A DNA stretch of 64,000 bases, from NCBI GenBank assembly GCA_040119125.1, contig JBEDTR010000009.1:18284-82283 (forward strand), read 5' to 3'. Below, piece by piece: positions 53,023 through 62,235 of this stretch. This stretch comes from Pacificitalea sp040119125. Lineage in GTDB: Bacteria > Pseudomonadota > Alphaproteobacteria > Rhodobacterales > Rhodobacteraceae. The notes under the pieces were generated by a model that saw only the letters and a list, made by a program, of their open reading frames with translations, was not told where the DNA came from and ran no database searches. Within the stretch, counting starts at the first letter, position 1. The number at the start of each line of letters is the position of its first letter. Made by a program: the position numbers and the translations under genes.

Positions 53023-53604
53023 TTAACGGTCGAATGTGGCCGGTTCAGGCTGCTGACAAGGCATGTCAAAGGACTCTTTCGCCTTGTTTTGGTCTGATTC
53101 CCACACCACCGGGCGCTGCGCATAAGCTATATATAGAGGGTGGCGCGGGTGTCCGGCCTTGGTCAGCCCCAGATTTAGTATCGGCTTGCCCATGGCGGCA
53201 AGTTGGCGGGCGACATGCGTCCCCCGATCCATATGCGCACCATGCACACCCCACCCACATAAAATGTCGTCGGACCACGTTGCCGCGTCGCGCAGCACCG
53301 CGTCGCAATCCGGGCCGATAGGGGCCGTCGCCCGTTTCAGGGCGCGCGGATCGGTTTCACGCCATGCAAACAGGTTGCAGATTCGAACCCCGCCATATCC
53401 CAGAGCCCGCGCGCGCCGCTCGCAGCGCTCGATGGTGGGGTCGTTATGGCGTTCGGTGGCCTTTGACGGATTGAGCATGACGATCAGCAACCGCCGCCCC
53501 TGCGCCTCCCAGATCCGGGTCAGGGCATAACGATAGCGGTCGCATTCGGAATAGAATGCCTCGCTTTCGGTGCCGTCCGGGGCGGTATAGGTGCGGCGGA
53601 TCAT
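53023..53604 (-). CDS. DUF1643 domain protein
   Basis: 193 residues from ATG 53604, right after truB (stop at 53609). It has the segments LLIVMLNPSKATERHNDPTI, RICNLFAWRETDPRAL and WGVHGAH that define the DUF1643 family, small soluble proteins of unknown function. A longer in-frame extension back to 53715 overlaps truB and was rejected. Probably co-transcribed with truB. Confidence 0.88.
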   Translation of the reverse strand: MIRRTYTAPDGTESEAFYSECDRYRYALTRIWEAQGRRLLIVMLNPSKATERHNDPTIERCERRARALGYGGVRICNLFAWRETDPRALKRATAPIGPDCDAVLRDAATWSDDILCGWGVHGAHMDRGTHVARQLAAMGKPILNLGLTKAGHPRHPLYIAYAQRPVVWESDQNKAKESFDMPCQQPEPATFDR

Positions 53605-53608
53605 CGGA

Positions 53609-54511
53609 TCACAGGTTGAACACCCGCGTCGGGTGCAGCTCCCCGCCCATGTAAGTGCCGATCGCGACGGGCTGTCCGTTATCGGAGGCCCAGATCGTTT
53701 CGCCGAATTCGGCATGCGGACAGATCACCGATGCGGGGTTGCCGTTCTTGAGGCGGGTGGCCGCCCCGGCAGCGCAGCGGCCCTGCTCCAGATCCGCCAG
53801 TCCGGTTTCAAGCGGCAAAAGGTAATCGTCGAGAGCAGGGGACTGGGCCAGTTCCTCGACCTGCTCCATGCTAAGCCCGTCTTCGGCGTCAAACGGGCCG
53901 GACCATGTGCGGCGCAGGGTAACGACATGGCCAAGGCAGCCAAGCGTCTGCCCTAGATCGCGGGCAATGGCGCGCACATAGCCGCCTTTGCCGCAGACCA
54001 TCTCCAGCACGACGGTATCGGCGTCGGGGCGTTCGATCAGATCGAGGCTTTCGACCCAGAGCGGTCGCGCGGCGATCTCGAACTCCTCGTCGTCGCGGGC
54101 CAACGCATAGGCGCGCTCTCCGTCGATCTTTACGGCGGAGAATTTCGGCGGGACCTGCATGATTTCCCCGCGGAAGCCGGGCAGGGCGGCGATGATGTCG
54201 TCATCGGTGGGGCGGGCGTCGGATGTGTCGATCACCTCGCCCTCGGCATCGTCGGTATTGGTGGCCTGACCCAGCCGCACGGTGAAACGGTAGCATTTCA
54301 GCGCGTCGGTAATGTAGGGCACGGTTTTCGTGGCCTCGCCCAGAGCCACGGCGAGAACGCCTGTGGCGGCGGGGTCGAGTGTGCCGGCATGGCCAGCCTT
54401 GGCCGCATTCAGCGCCCAGCGGACCTTGTTCACCACAGCGGTGGAGGTCGGCCCAGCGGGTTTGTCGATGATGATCCAGCCGGAAATGGCGCGACCCTTG
54501 CGGCGTCCCAT
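53609..54511 (-). CDS. truB: tRNA pseudouridine(55) synthase
   Basis: 300 residues from ATG 54511, with AGGAG upstream. The catalytic Asp is D46 in HAGTLDPAATGVL. The segment GWIIIDKPAGPTST and the CGKGGYVRAIARDLG region are conserved. The enzyme isomerises U55 in the T arm of tRNAs. The order rbfA, (glycosidase), truB, then rpsO/pnp resembles the common rbfA-truB-rpsO-pnp cluster. Confidence 0.97.
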   Translation of the reverse strand: MGRRKGRAISGWIIIDKPAGPTSTAVVNKVRWALNAAKAGHAGTLDPAATGVLAVALGEATKTVPYITDALKCYRFTVRLGQATNTDDAEGEVIDTSDARPTDDDIIAALPGFRGEIMQVPPKFSAVKIDGERAYALARDDEEFEIAARPLWVESLDLIERPDADTVVLEMVCGKGGYVRAIARDLGQTLGCLGHVVTLRRTWSGPFDAEDGLSMEQVEELAQSPALDDYLLPLETGLADLEQGRCAAGAATRLKNGNPASVICPHAEFGETIWASDNGQPVAIGTYMGGELHPTRVFNL

Positions 54512-54625
54512 GAGGCTCTCCTGTCCTGTCGGGGCAATGCGGAATGCGGTGCTCGTGTTCAGGGGCGCGGTGCTAGCGATTGCCGCCCGGCGGGTCAACC
54601 GGGCGCGGGGCGTGGTCGGCGCCGC

Positions 54626-55387
54626 CTAGCGCGAATGCACGGTGCCCACGATAGGCCCCATCGGGAAGCCACCATCGGAGCGGCCCAGATCCGGCGCGTG
54701 CAATTTCGAGACCTTGCCATCGAGGAACAGCGCATTGGGCGTGCCCAGCGCATCGCGAAAGAAGCGCCCGAATTCGTGAAAGCTGACACGCTGGTCAGAG
54801 ATCACGAAATGGACCGTCTGCCCGTCCGGCGAAACACCAACGCCGTTGCGGATGAAGCGGCTGTCGCTATCCACCAGAAATCGGGGATGCAGCGCGCCGT
54901 CGATCACCAGCATCGGGCCCGATTGGGTGGCGAATTGGCAGGCGGGCGGATTGGCGTCAAAGGCCAGTGTCTCGACCACCAGCGCCCGGTCTTCGGTCAG
55001 GCAGAAGACGCCATTGGGCTGCATGCCGAAATTGCCGGGGCCGGGATTGGTGATAAGCCGCGCCTGTTCCTCGCCCTCATCGATCAGCAGGCCCACGGCG
55101 GAACGGTCGGGGTGATACATGCCCGCATTCATCGCAAAGCCCAACCGCTCGTCGCGCTCGGCCAGCCGGGCGTCGAGCGCGGCGAAGCTGCCGAAGGGGC
55201 GGCCTTCGGGATCGCGGTGGAACACCCGCAGGTCATCCTCACCAAGACTGGCGGTGCAGACCGTGTAGCTCAGCCCTTCATGGCTTTGCGACGCACAGGT
55301 GTGATCCGCGCGCAGTTCGGAGCCCGACAGAAGCGTGCCGCCCAACAGGCCCAGCACGCCGATCAACAGGTGCTTAACGATCATCAT
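54626..55387 (-). CDS. Phosphodiester glycosidase (NAGPA/DUF2233) family protein with signal peptide
   Basis: 253 residues from ATG 55387 (a second ATG follows immediately). The N-terminus is a signal peptide (IVKHLLIGVLGLLGGTLLSG), so it acts in the periplasm. The conserved family segments are FAMNAGMYHPD, GPGNFGMQPNGVF, QSGPMLVIDG and NALFLDGKVSKLHAP. NAGPA-type enzymes remove GlcNAc from phosphodiester-linked glycans in mammals; the bacterial substrate is not known. The gene starts inside the rbfA 3' end with a 14-nt overlap and lies upstream of truB. Confidence 0.87.
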   Translation of the reverse strand: MMIVKHLLIGVLGLLGGTLLSGSELRADHTCASQSHEGLSYTVCTASLGEDDLRVFHRDPEGRPFGSFAALDARLAERDERLGFAMNAGMYHPDRSAVGLLIDEGEEQARLITNPGPGNFGMQPNGVFCLTEDRALVVETLAFDANPPACQFATQSGPMLVIDGALHPRFLVDSDSRFIRNGVGVSPDGQTVHFVISDQRVSFHEFGRFFRDALGTPNALFLDGKVSKLHAPDLGRSDGGFPMGPIVGTVHSR

Positions 55388-55826
55388 CGGTCCCGGCGGG
55401 GGCGTCGTCTTGCGTGTCGTCATCATCTTTGGCGCCGACAAGATCCTGCTGCACCTTCGGCTGCGAGAAGATGCGCCGGGTGTCGTCGAGCAGGTCAAAG
55501 GTTTCATCCAGCTCGAACCGGATCTCGGGCGAGAATTTCAGCGTCAGCCCGCGCGCCACCTGACGGCGGATTTCATGCCGGTTGCGGCGCAGCGCGTCGA
55601 GCGCCAGTTCGGGCTCGCGCCCGCCCAGCGGCAGCACATAAGCGGTTGCCACCTTCAGGTCCGTGGAGGTCCGCACTTCGCCCACCGTGATCGAAATCCG
55701 GTTCAGGTCAGGATCGTGCACGTCACCGCGGGCCAGCACACTGGACAGGGTGCGCCGGATGATTTCGGCGACCTTCAGCTGTCGTTGCGTGGGGCCTGCG
55801 CCGGGGGAGAACTTATTGTTTGCCAT
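55374..55826 (-). CDS. rbfA: Ribosome-binding factor A
   Basis: 150 residues with the KH-like fold: QRQLKVAEIIRRTLSSVL, DLNRISITVGEVRTSTDLKVATAYV and RFELDETFDLLDDTRRI. It binds the 30S precursor and is needed for 16S rRNA 5' processing and cold adaptation. The C-terminal 20 residues are acidic (KDDDDTQDDAPAGTDDD) and variable in the family. ATG 55826 is chosen; a longer in-frame extension runs back to 56426 antisense to dapB and is rejected. infB and nusA are not in the window upstream. Confidence 0.96.
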   Translation of the reverse strand: MANNKFSPGAGPTQRQLKVAEIIRRTLSSVLARGDVHDPDLNRISITVGEVRTSTDLKVATAYVLPLGGREPELALDALRRNRHEIRRQVARGLTLKFSPEIRFELDETFDLLDDTRRIFSQPKVQQDLVGAKDDDDTQDDAPAGTDDDR

Positions 55827-55950
55827 ATCTGCCAGATACGCACGCAGAGCGCTTCGCGCAAGCGAGGCTTTGCGCTTGACGTAACGAGGCGGTAGAGCAT
55901 CGGCAGGCCGCAGCCGGCCCGATCCCAGCGTGACAGAAGCGAGAATTCCC

Positions 55951-56781
55951 ATGACCGAGACCCGCCCAGACGACAGCAGCACCCCCGGCATCGTGATCAT
56001 GGGCGCATCGGGGCGCATGGGCCGGATGCTGACAGAGGCGGTGGTCGCCAGCCCCGCGATGCGGCTTGCAGGTGCGGTGGAGCGGTCCGGCAACGATTGG
56101 ATCGGACGGGACGCGGGCGAGGCCGCGGGCGGTGCAGCATTGGGTGTCGTGGTGACCGACGATGCGCGCGCCGCGCTGGCGGGCGCGCAGGCAGTGATCG
56201 ACTTCACCACCCCCGCCGCGACCGTGGCGCTGGCCCCTGTCGCGGCCGATGCGGGCGTGGTCCATGTGATCGGCACCACCGGGCTGACGCCGGATGACAT
56301 CGCCGCCATCGACGCGGTGACGGACAGGGGCGTGGTGGTGCGCGCGGGGAACATGAGCCTCGGCGTGAACCTTCTGATGCAGTTAACGCGTAAGGTGGCG
56401 CAGGCGCTGGACGAAAGCTTTGACATCGAAATCGTCGAGACGCACCACCGTCACAAGGTCGACGCGCCGTCGGGCACCGCGCTGATGCTGGGCGAAGCGG
56501 CGGCGGAGGGACGCGGACATCCGCTCGACGATCTCTATGTAGCGGCGCGCGACGGGATCACCGGGGCGCGTGAGGCAGGCAGCATCGGCTTCTCCGCGAT
56601 CCGGGGGGGCGATGTGATCGGTGATCACGAGGTGATTTTCGCGGGCGAGGGGGAGCGGATCATCCTCAGCCACAAGGCCAGCGACCGCACCCTATTCGCG
56701 CGCGGTGCGCTGAAAGCCGCGCTTTGGGGCGTGGACGCGACGCCCGGACATTATGACATGCTGGACGTGCTGGGGCTTTAA
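55951..56781 (+). CDS. dapB: 4-hydroxy-tetrahydrodipicolinate reductase
   Basis: 276 residues from ATG 55951. The NAD(P)-binding motif GASGRMG is at residues 18-24, and the substrate-binding motif ETHHRHKVDAPSGTA is intact, including the catalytic His and Lys. It reduces the dihydrodipicolinate precursor in the diaminopimelate/lysine pathway. A GTG 21 nt upstream is an alternative start. It diverges from rbfA with a 124-nt gap. Confidence 0.96.
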   Translation: MTETRPDDSSTPGIVIMGASGRMGRMLTEAVVASPAMRLAGAVERSGNDWIGRDAGEAAGGAALGVVVTDDARAALAGAQAVIDFTTPAATVALAPVAADAGVVHVIGTTGLTPDDIAAIDAVTDRGVVVRAGNMSLGVNLLMQLTRKVAQALDESFDIEIVETHHRHKVDAPSGTALMLGEAAAEGRGHPLDDLYVAARDGITGAREAGSIGFSAIRGGDVIGDHEVIFAGEGERIILSHKASDRTLFARGALKAALWGVDATPGHYDMLDVLGL

Positions 56782-57012
56782 CGCCGAGACGGTGTAAGGC
56801 CGTGGCACTCGGGTAGCCTGCCTGTAGGGTCGCGCCGAAACGAGTGAGGGGCGCGGATTATGGCGCGGTCTGCCTCCCCGCTTTAAGGTCAGCGCGCGGT
56901 TGCGACGCGCCAGCCCGCCGGGATGGGCAGGCGCTCGCGGCGTCACCTTGTCCGAGGATGGTTGCGCTCAGCGCTTGCAGGGAGGATGCCCGCGCTGCTT
57001 ACCCTCAAAGCC

Positions 57013-57198
57013 TCAGAAATCGACGGCGAGGCCTTTTTTCTCGTAATCGCCGTAGCGGATCGGTTCGGGGCCTTCGCGCCCGCCCAGTTCGGGCGGCAGG
57101 TTAAGCGCATCGGCCTTGGCGCGGCGCTCCTCGGCCTCGGCCAGCGCACGGAGCGCGGCAGGGGGCAGATCGGGCTTCGGCGGGGTCTCGGTGGTCAT
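57013..57198 (-). CDS. DUF1674 protein (succinate dehydrogenase assembly factor 4-like)
   Basis: 61 residues from ATG 57198, with AAGGGAT upstream. The C-terminus (PIRYGDYEKKGLAVDF) is the diagnostic DUF1674/SDHAF4 motif. SDHAF4 in mitochondria protects the flavinated SdhA subunit during complex II assembly, and the bacterial homologue is presumed similar. No sdh genes are nearby. It lies between dapB and rsmB, with divergent rsmB at 57326. The 231-nt gap from dapB holds nothing clear. Confidence 0.88.
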   Translation of the reverse strand: MTTETPPKPDLPPAALRALAEAEERRAKADALNLPPELGGREGPEPIRYGDYEKKGLAVDF

Positions 57199-57325
57199 TG
57201 CAATCCCTTCTCGGACCGGGCGGACGTGCCGGCTCGCTTGTCGGATGGTGGCTTCTGATATACGGCCTGCGCGCAACGAGACAAGTCCGAGCGCTTGGTC
57301 CCGTCCCGCCAGTCAGGAGATACTC

Positions 57326-58642
57326 ATGGCCCCACCCCCGAAAAAGGGTGCCCGTTCCGACGATCCCGGCCTTGCGCCGCGCGCGCTTGCGCTCGACATG
57401 ATCGAGGGCGTGCAGGATGAGCGGATGACCATGGCCGAGATGTTGGTGCATGACCATGTGCTGTCGCATCCCCCGGCAGTGCGGGCACGCGCGCAGCGGC
57501 TGGCTCTGGCCACGCTGCGGCAGATGGCGCGGGCCGATGCCGCGCTGAAACCCTTCATGCAGCGCCGACCCCATGCCGAAATCCGCGCGCTGCTGCGTCT
57601 GGCCGTGACCGAAATTCTGGGCGAGGGCGCAGCCCCGCATGGTGTGGTGAACACTGCCGTGGCGCTGGCAAAGTCGCGCCGGCCCTCCGCGTCCGGAATG
57701 GTGAACGCGGTGCTGCGCAAGGTGGCGGATGATGCGGGCCGGGCGGCTTGGGACGCGGCTCAGCCGCAACGCCTGCCGAACTGGCTGCGCGGGCGCGTCG
57801 GGGCCGATTGGGGCAATGCGGCCGTGGCACGGATGGAAGCGGCGCATGAACGCGGCGCGCCGCTCGACATCACGCCCAAATTCCCGCGAAAGGCCGAAAC
57901 GCTGGCAGAGGAACTTGGCGGGCGGTTGCTGCCGACCGGTTCGATCCGGCTGGACGCGCCGGGGCAGGTGTCGGCATTGCCCGGTTTCGACGATGGGGCA
58001 TGGTGGGTTCAGGATGCGGCGGCGGCCTTGCCCGCGCGGCTGACGGGCGCCGCACCGGGCAAACGAGTGCTGGACCTATGCGCCGCGCCGGGCGGCAAGA
58101 CGATGCAACTGGCGGCGACCGGGGCCGATGTCACGGCGCTCGATATTTCCGAGGGCCGGTTGGAGAGGCTGCGCGACAACCTGGCCCGCACCGGCATGGA
58201 AAACGTCGAATTGGTCACCGCCGATGTGCTGGATTGGACGCCGGACGCGCCGTTCGATGCGATCCTGCTCGACGCACCCTGCACCGCGACCGGCACCATC
58301 CGCCGCCACCCCGACCTGCCGCAGGCCAAGGACGGGACCGAGATCAAGCCGCTGGTCACGCTACAGGCCGAGATGCTGGACCGGGCGCTGGGCTGGCTGG
58401 CGCCGGACGGGGTGCTGGTGTTTTGCACCTGCTCGATCCTGAAGGCCGAGGGCGAGGCGCAGCTCGCTGCCGCGCTGGAGCGTCACCCCGATCTGAGCGT
58501 GCGCCCCTTGCCCGCAGGCCTCGCGCAGGCGCTGCCCGAAGGGTGGGCGCAGGAAAGCGGCGCAATTCGCACCCGCCCCGATCACTGGTCGGACCTTGGC
58601 AGCATCGACGGCTTTTTCATGGTGGCGTTGCAGCGCGGCTAA
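57326..58642 (+). CDS. rsmB: 16S rRNA m5C methyltransferase (RsmB/Fmu family)
   Basis: 438 residues. An N-terminal NusB-like domain (residues about 10-145) is followed by a RsmB SAM domain. The SAM site is VLDLCAAPGGKTMQL; the two catalytic cysteines lie in DAPCTATG and FCTCSIL. RsmB makes m5C967 in 16S rRNA. The start at 57326 follows CAGGAGATACTC. It leads the rsmB-heparinase-purH-lspA run. Confidence 0.93.
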   Translation: MAPPPKKGARSDDPGLAPRALALDMIEGVQDERMTMAEMLVHDHVLSHPPAVRARAQRLALATLRQMARADAALKPFMQRRPHAEIRALLRLAVTEILGEGAAPHGVVNTAVALAKSRRPSASGMVNAVLRKVADDAGRAAWDAAQPQRLPNWLRGRVGADWGNAAVARMEAAHERGAPLDITPKFPRKAETLAEELGGRLLPTGSIRLDAPGQVSALPGFDDGAWWVQDAAAALPARLTGAAPGKRVLDLCAAPGGKTMQLAATGADVTALDISEGRLERLRDNLARTGMENVELVTADVLDWTPDAPFDAILLDAPCTATGTIRRHPDLPQAKDGTEIKPLVTLQAEMLDRALGWLAPDGVLVFCTCSILKAEGEAQLAAALERHPDLSVRPLPAGLAQALPEGWAQESGAIRTRPDHWSDLGSIDGFFMVALQRG

Positions 58643-58739
58643 CATGGGGGGCGCCGCGGCGCCTCAATGCGCAGCAACGGGTGACTTGAGGCAGGGCCGC
58701 CGCTAGGCTGCGCAATCGGACGCTGCGGCAGGGAACGAC

Positions 58740-60620
58740 ATGGCAGGCGAAGGCGATACCGACACATGGGCCGCGCGACGCGAGCGCGCGCTGGACCGGG
58801 TGCATGCGCGGCTGGCGGCGGGCGCGGCCCGGCGCGGCGCGCGACGCGCGGTCCAAGGCGCGGCTCACGACACGGGCTCTGCGCCCGGATTTGTCACGCC
58901 GCCTGAGCCGCGCAGCATTGGCAGCCCCGCCCGTGGCAGGCAGTTGAGCGCCGGAAGTTTCCTCTTCGCCGGCCAGCTTGTCGAAGCGCCCGATACGCCG
59001 ATCTGGGATCTGGATATGCCAACCCCGTCATTTGAGCGGGCGCTGCATGGATGTCTGTGGCTCGATGATCTGGCGGCTCAAGGCGACATTCGCGCCCGCG
59101 CGCGTGCGCAGGATTGGGTGTGGGGCTGGATCGACCGGTTCGGGGCCGGGCAGGGGCCGGGATGGACGCCTGCGCTGACGGGGCGGCGCCTCACCCGTTG
59201 GATACACCATGGCGTGTTTCTTCTGGCCGGGCGCGGTCCGGCGGAGGGCGCCCAATTCTTTGCCGCGCTTGCCGCGCAGACGACGTATCTGTCGCGCCGT
59301 TGGCGTGGCGCCCGGTCTGGATTGCCGAAGTTCGAGGCGCTGACGGGTCTGCTATTTGCCGGGCTGGCGCTGCGCGGGCAGGATCGACATGCCGGGCCTG
59401 CCCTGCGCGCGCTGATTCAGCAGTGCGACGCGCAGATCGATGCGCAAGGCGCGTTGCCATCGCGCAACCCCGAAGAGCTGCTGGAGGTTTTCACCCTGCT
59501 GACATGGGTGGGGCAAGCATTGGCCACTGCCGGTCAGCCGATGCCGGAGCCGCTGCGCGAAGCGAGCGCGCGGATCGCGCCAACGCTGCGCGCGCTGCGT
59601 CACGCCGATGGCGGGTTGGCGCGGTTTCACGGCGGCGGGCGCGGGGCCGAGGGGCGGCTGGATCATGCACTGGCATCGTCTGGCGTGCGTGCGGGCCCGC
59701 GCAACGCAGCCGACGCGCGCGAGCCCGCCGCTTTGACGATGGGATATGCCCGACTGTCGGCGGGGCGCTGTTCGTTGCTCATCGATGCCGCGCCGCCGCC
59801 CCAAGGGGAAGCAAGCCGAACCGGCCATGCCTCGACGCTGGCGTTCGAGATGACTTCGGGGCGCAGACCGCTGATCGTCAATTGCGGCTCTGGCGCGTCC
59901 TTCGGTGAGACATGGCGCAGGGCGGGGCGGGCGACGCCCAGCCATTCCACGCTGGGGATCGATGGGGTCTCATCCTCACGTTTCGCAGGCGTGCAGGGGC
60001 GCAACGCTGGCAGCGGCGATGGTGCTGCACAGCTGGATTCGCCCGCGGAGCTTCTGGCCGAGACACCGCGCGACGTGAGGGTGCAGGCCAGCGCGACCGG
60101 AACGGGCCGCAGTCTGTTGATCGGGCATGACGGCTGGGTCGCGACCCATGGCCTGACCCATATGCGTAAGCTGGTATTGGGACATGACGGGCGGGAGCTG
60201 TCGGGCGAGGATACGCTGGGCGCAATGACGGAGCTGCACCGCCGCCGGTTTGAGCGGGTGGTGGCAGAGCAGAACCTGCGCGGCATTGCCTTTTCCATCC
60301 GGTTTCACCTGCATCCGGATGTCGAAGCGAATGTCGATGATGACCCCGACCTGAATGGGGGGCACGGCGTGACCCTGTCGCTTCGGTCTGGAGAGGTGTG
60401 GCGGTTCCGGCATGACGGGACCGGCGTGTTGAGCGTCGCCCCCTCGGTCTATCTGGAGCCCGGACGACTAAAGCCGCGCGCGACCCGGCAGCTGGTGCTT
60501 TCGGCGCGGGTTCTCGATTATGCCTGTCAGATCGGCTGGACCTTGGGCAAGGCTCAGGATACCCCGCAGGGCATCCGCGACCTGGCGCGCGGCGATGACG
60601 ACGACTTGGCTTACGACTGA
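58740..60620 (+). CDS. Heparinase II/III family protein
   Basis: 626 residues. The N-terminal half is an alpha-toroid of the alginate lyase/heparinase type (GLPKFEALTGLLFAGLAL, NPEELLEVFTLLTWVGQAL) and the C-terminal part is beta-sandwich-like, with the segment HASTLAFEMTSGRRPLIVNCGSG. Members of this family cleave acidic polysaccharides by beta-elimination. No signal peptide is evident (MAGEGDTDTWAARRERA), so the cellular site is unclear. A role in envelope glycan or capsule metabolism is an inference. It sits between rsmB and purH on the same strand. Confidence 0.87.
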   Translation: MAGEGDTDTWAARRERALDRVHARLAAGAARRGARRAVQGAAHDTGSAPGFVTPPEPRSIGSPARGRQLSAGSFLFAGQLVEAPDTPIWDLDMPTPSFERALHGCLWLDDLAAQGDIRARARAQDWVWGWIDRFGAGQGPGWTPALTGRRLTRWIHHGVFLLAGRGPAEGAQFFAALAAQTTYLSRRWRGARSGLPKFEALTGLLFAGLALRGQDRHAGPALRALIQQCDAQIDAQGALPSRNPEELLEVFTLLTWVGQALATAGQPMPEPLREASARIAPTLRALRHADGGLARFHGGGRGAEGRLDHALASSGVRAGPRNAADAREPAALTMGYARLSAGRCSLLIDAAPPPQGEASRTGHASTLAFEMTSGRRPLIVNCGSGASFGETWRRAGRATPSHSTLGIDGVSSSRFAGVQGRNAGSGDGAAQLDSPAELLAETPRDVRVQASATGTGRSLLIGHDGWVATHGLTHMRKLVLGHDGRELSGEDTLGAMTELHRRRFERVVAEQNLRGIAFSIRFHLHPDVEANVDDDPDLNGGHGVTLSLRSGEVWRFRHDGTGVLSVAPSVYLEPGRLKPRATRQLVLSARVLDYACQIGWTLGKAQDTPQGIRDLARGDDDDLAYD

Positions 60621-60641
60621 CCGCATGAGGAACTCCCGCCG

Positions 60642-62234
60642 ATGACCACCGATCTTCAACCGCTGAAGCGCGCGCTGCTCTCCGTCTCTGACAAGGGCGG
60701 GCTGATTGATCTGGGCCGGGCGCTGGAGGCCCGAGGGGTCGAGCTTCTGTCCACAGGCGGCACCGCCCGCGCGCTGCGCGAGGCTGGCCTGACGGTGAAG
60801 GACGTGTCCGAAGTCACCGGTTTTCCGGAAATGATGGATGGTCGGGTCAAGACGCTGCACCCCAAGGTGCATGGCGGTCTGCTGGCGCTGCGCGACGATG
60901 ACGCCCATGTCGCCGCAATGGAAGAGCACGGCATCGGCGCGATTGATCTGCTGGTGGTGAACCTCTACCCGTTCGAGGAAACCGTCGCCAAGGGCGCGGA
61001 TTACGACACTTGCATCGAGAATATCGACATCGGTGGCCCCGCGATGATCCGCGCAGCGTCCAAGAACCACGCCTTTGTCAGCGTCGTCACGGATGTCGAG
61101 GATTACGACGCCCTGCTGGCCGAGCTGGATGAAAACGACGGCCAGACCTCCTATGCCTTCCGGCAGCGGCTGGCGCAGACGGCCTATGCCCGCACCGCCG
61201 CCTATGACACTGCGGTGTCAGGCTGGATGGCCGGCGCTCTGGATCTGGAAACGCCGCGCCGCCGTGCCTTTGCCGGGACGCTGAAGCAAAGCCTGCGCTA
61301 TGGCGAGAACCCGCATCAGACGGCGGCATTCTATACCGATGGCTCGGCCCGCCCCGGCGTGGCCACCGCCCGCCAGTGGCAGGGCAAGGAGCTGAGCTAC
61401 AATAACATCAACGACACCGACGCGGCGTTCGAGCTGGTGGCCGAATTCGACCCCGCTGACACCGCCGCCTGCGCCATCATCAAGCATGCCAACCCCTGTG
61501 GCGTTGCCCGTGGCGGCAGCTTGATCGAAGCCTACCGTGCCGCGTTCGATTGCGACCGCACCTCGGCCTTTGGCGGCATCGTCGCATTCAACCGCGAGCT
61601 GGACGAAGAGACCGCCCGCGAAATCACCGGCATCTTTACCGAGGTGGTGATCGCCCCCGGCGCAACCGATGCTGCGCGCGAGGTCTTCGCCGCCAAGAAA
61701 AACCTGCGTCTGCTGACGACCGATGGCCTGCCCGATGTGCTGGCTGGCGGTCACACTGTGCGGCAGGTGGCCGGCGGTCTGCTGGTGCAGGATAAGGACG
61801 CGGGCTTTGTCGGGGTTGATGACCTGAAGGTCGTGACCAAGAAAGCGCCGACGGACGCGCAGATGCAGGACCTGCTGTTCGCGTGGAAAGTCGCCAAGCA
61901 CGTCAAGTCCAACGCCATCGTCTACGTCAAGGATCAGGCCACGGTCGGGGTCGGCGCCGGTCAGATGAGCCGGGTCGACAGCGCGCTGATCGCCGCCAAG
62001 AAGGCCGAGCGCATGGCCGAGGCTCTGGGCCTCGACACGCCGTTGACCCAAGGCAGCGCGGTTGCCTCGGATGCGTTCTTCCCCTTCCCCGACGGGCTGC
62101 TGGAAGCCGCGGCTGCGGGCGCGACCTGTGTGATCCAGCCCGGCGGCTCGATGCGTGACAACGAGGTGATCGCCGCGGCGGATGAGGCTGGCCTTGCCAT
62201 GGTATTCACCGGCATGCGCCATTTCCGGCACTGA
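60642..62234 (+). CDS. purH: Bifunctional AICAR formyltransferase / IMP cyclohydrolase
   Basis: 530 residues. The N-terminal MGS domain is the IMP cyclohydrolase (ALLSVSDKGGLIDLGRALE, VKTLHPKVHGGLLA), and the C-terminal domain transfers formyl from 10-formyl-THF, with the KHANPCG motif carrying its Lys-His pair. The two reactions finish de novo IMP synthesis. It lies 21 nt after the heparinase-like gene and 1 nt before lspA, so they are co-transcribed. Confidence 0.98.
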   Translation: MTTDLQPLKRALLSVSDKGGLIDLGRALEARGVELLSTGGTARALREAGLTVKDVSEVTGFPEMMDGRVKTLHPKVHGGLLALRDDDAHVAAMEEHGIGAIDLLVVNLYPFEETVAKGADYDTCIENIDIGGPAMIRAASKNHAFVSVVTDVEDYDALLAELDENDGQTSYAFRQRLAQTAYARTAAYDTAVSGWMAGALDLETPRRRAFAGTLKQSLRYGENPHQTAAFYTDGSARPGVATARQWQGKELSYNNINDTDAAFELVAEFDPADTAACAIIKHANPCGVARGGSLIEAYRAAFDCDRTSAFGGIVAFNRELDEETAREITGIFTEVVIAPGATDAAREVFAAKKNLRLLTTDGLPDVLAGGHTVRQVAGGLLVQDKDAGFVGVDDLKVVTKKAPTDAQMQDLLFAWKVAKHVKSNAIVYVKDQATVGVGAGQMSRVDSALIAAKKAERMAEALGLDTPLTQGSAVASDAFFPFPDGLLEAAAAGATCVIQPGGSMRDNEVIAAADEAGLAMVFTGMRHFRH

Positions 62235-62235
62235 C

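Noticed and set aside
58650..58663. 14-bp perfect palindrome GGCGCCGCGGCGCC between rsmB and the heparinase-like gene
   Set aside because: All G and C, with no T run; such a palindrome is easily produced by chance in this base composition, so it is not called a terminator or operator.
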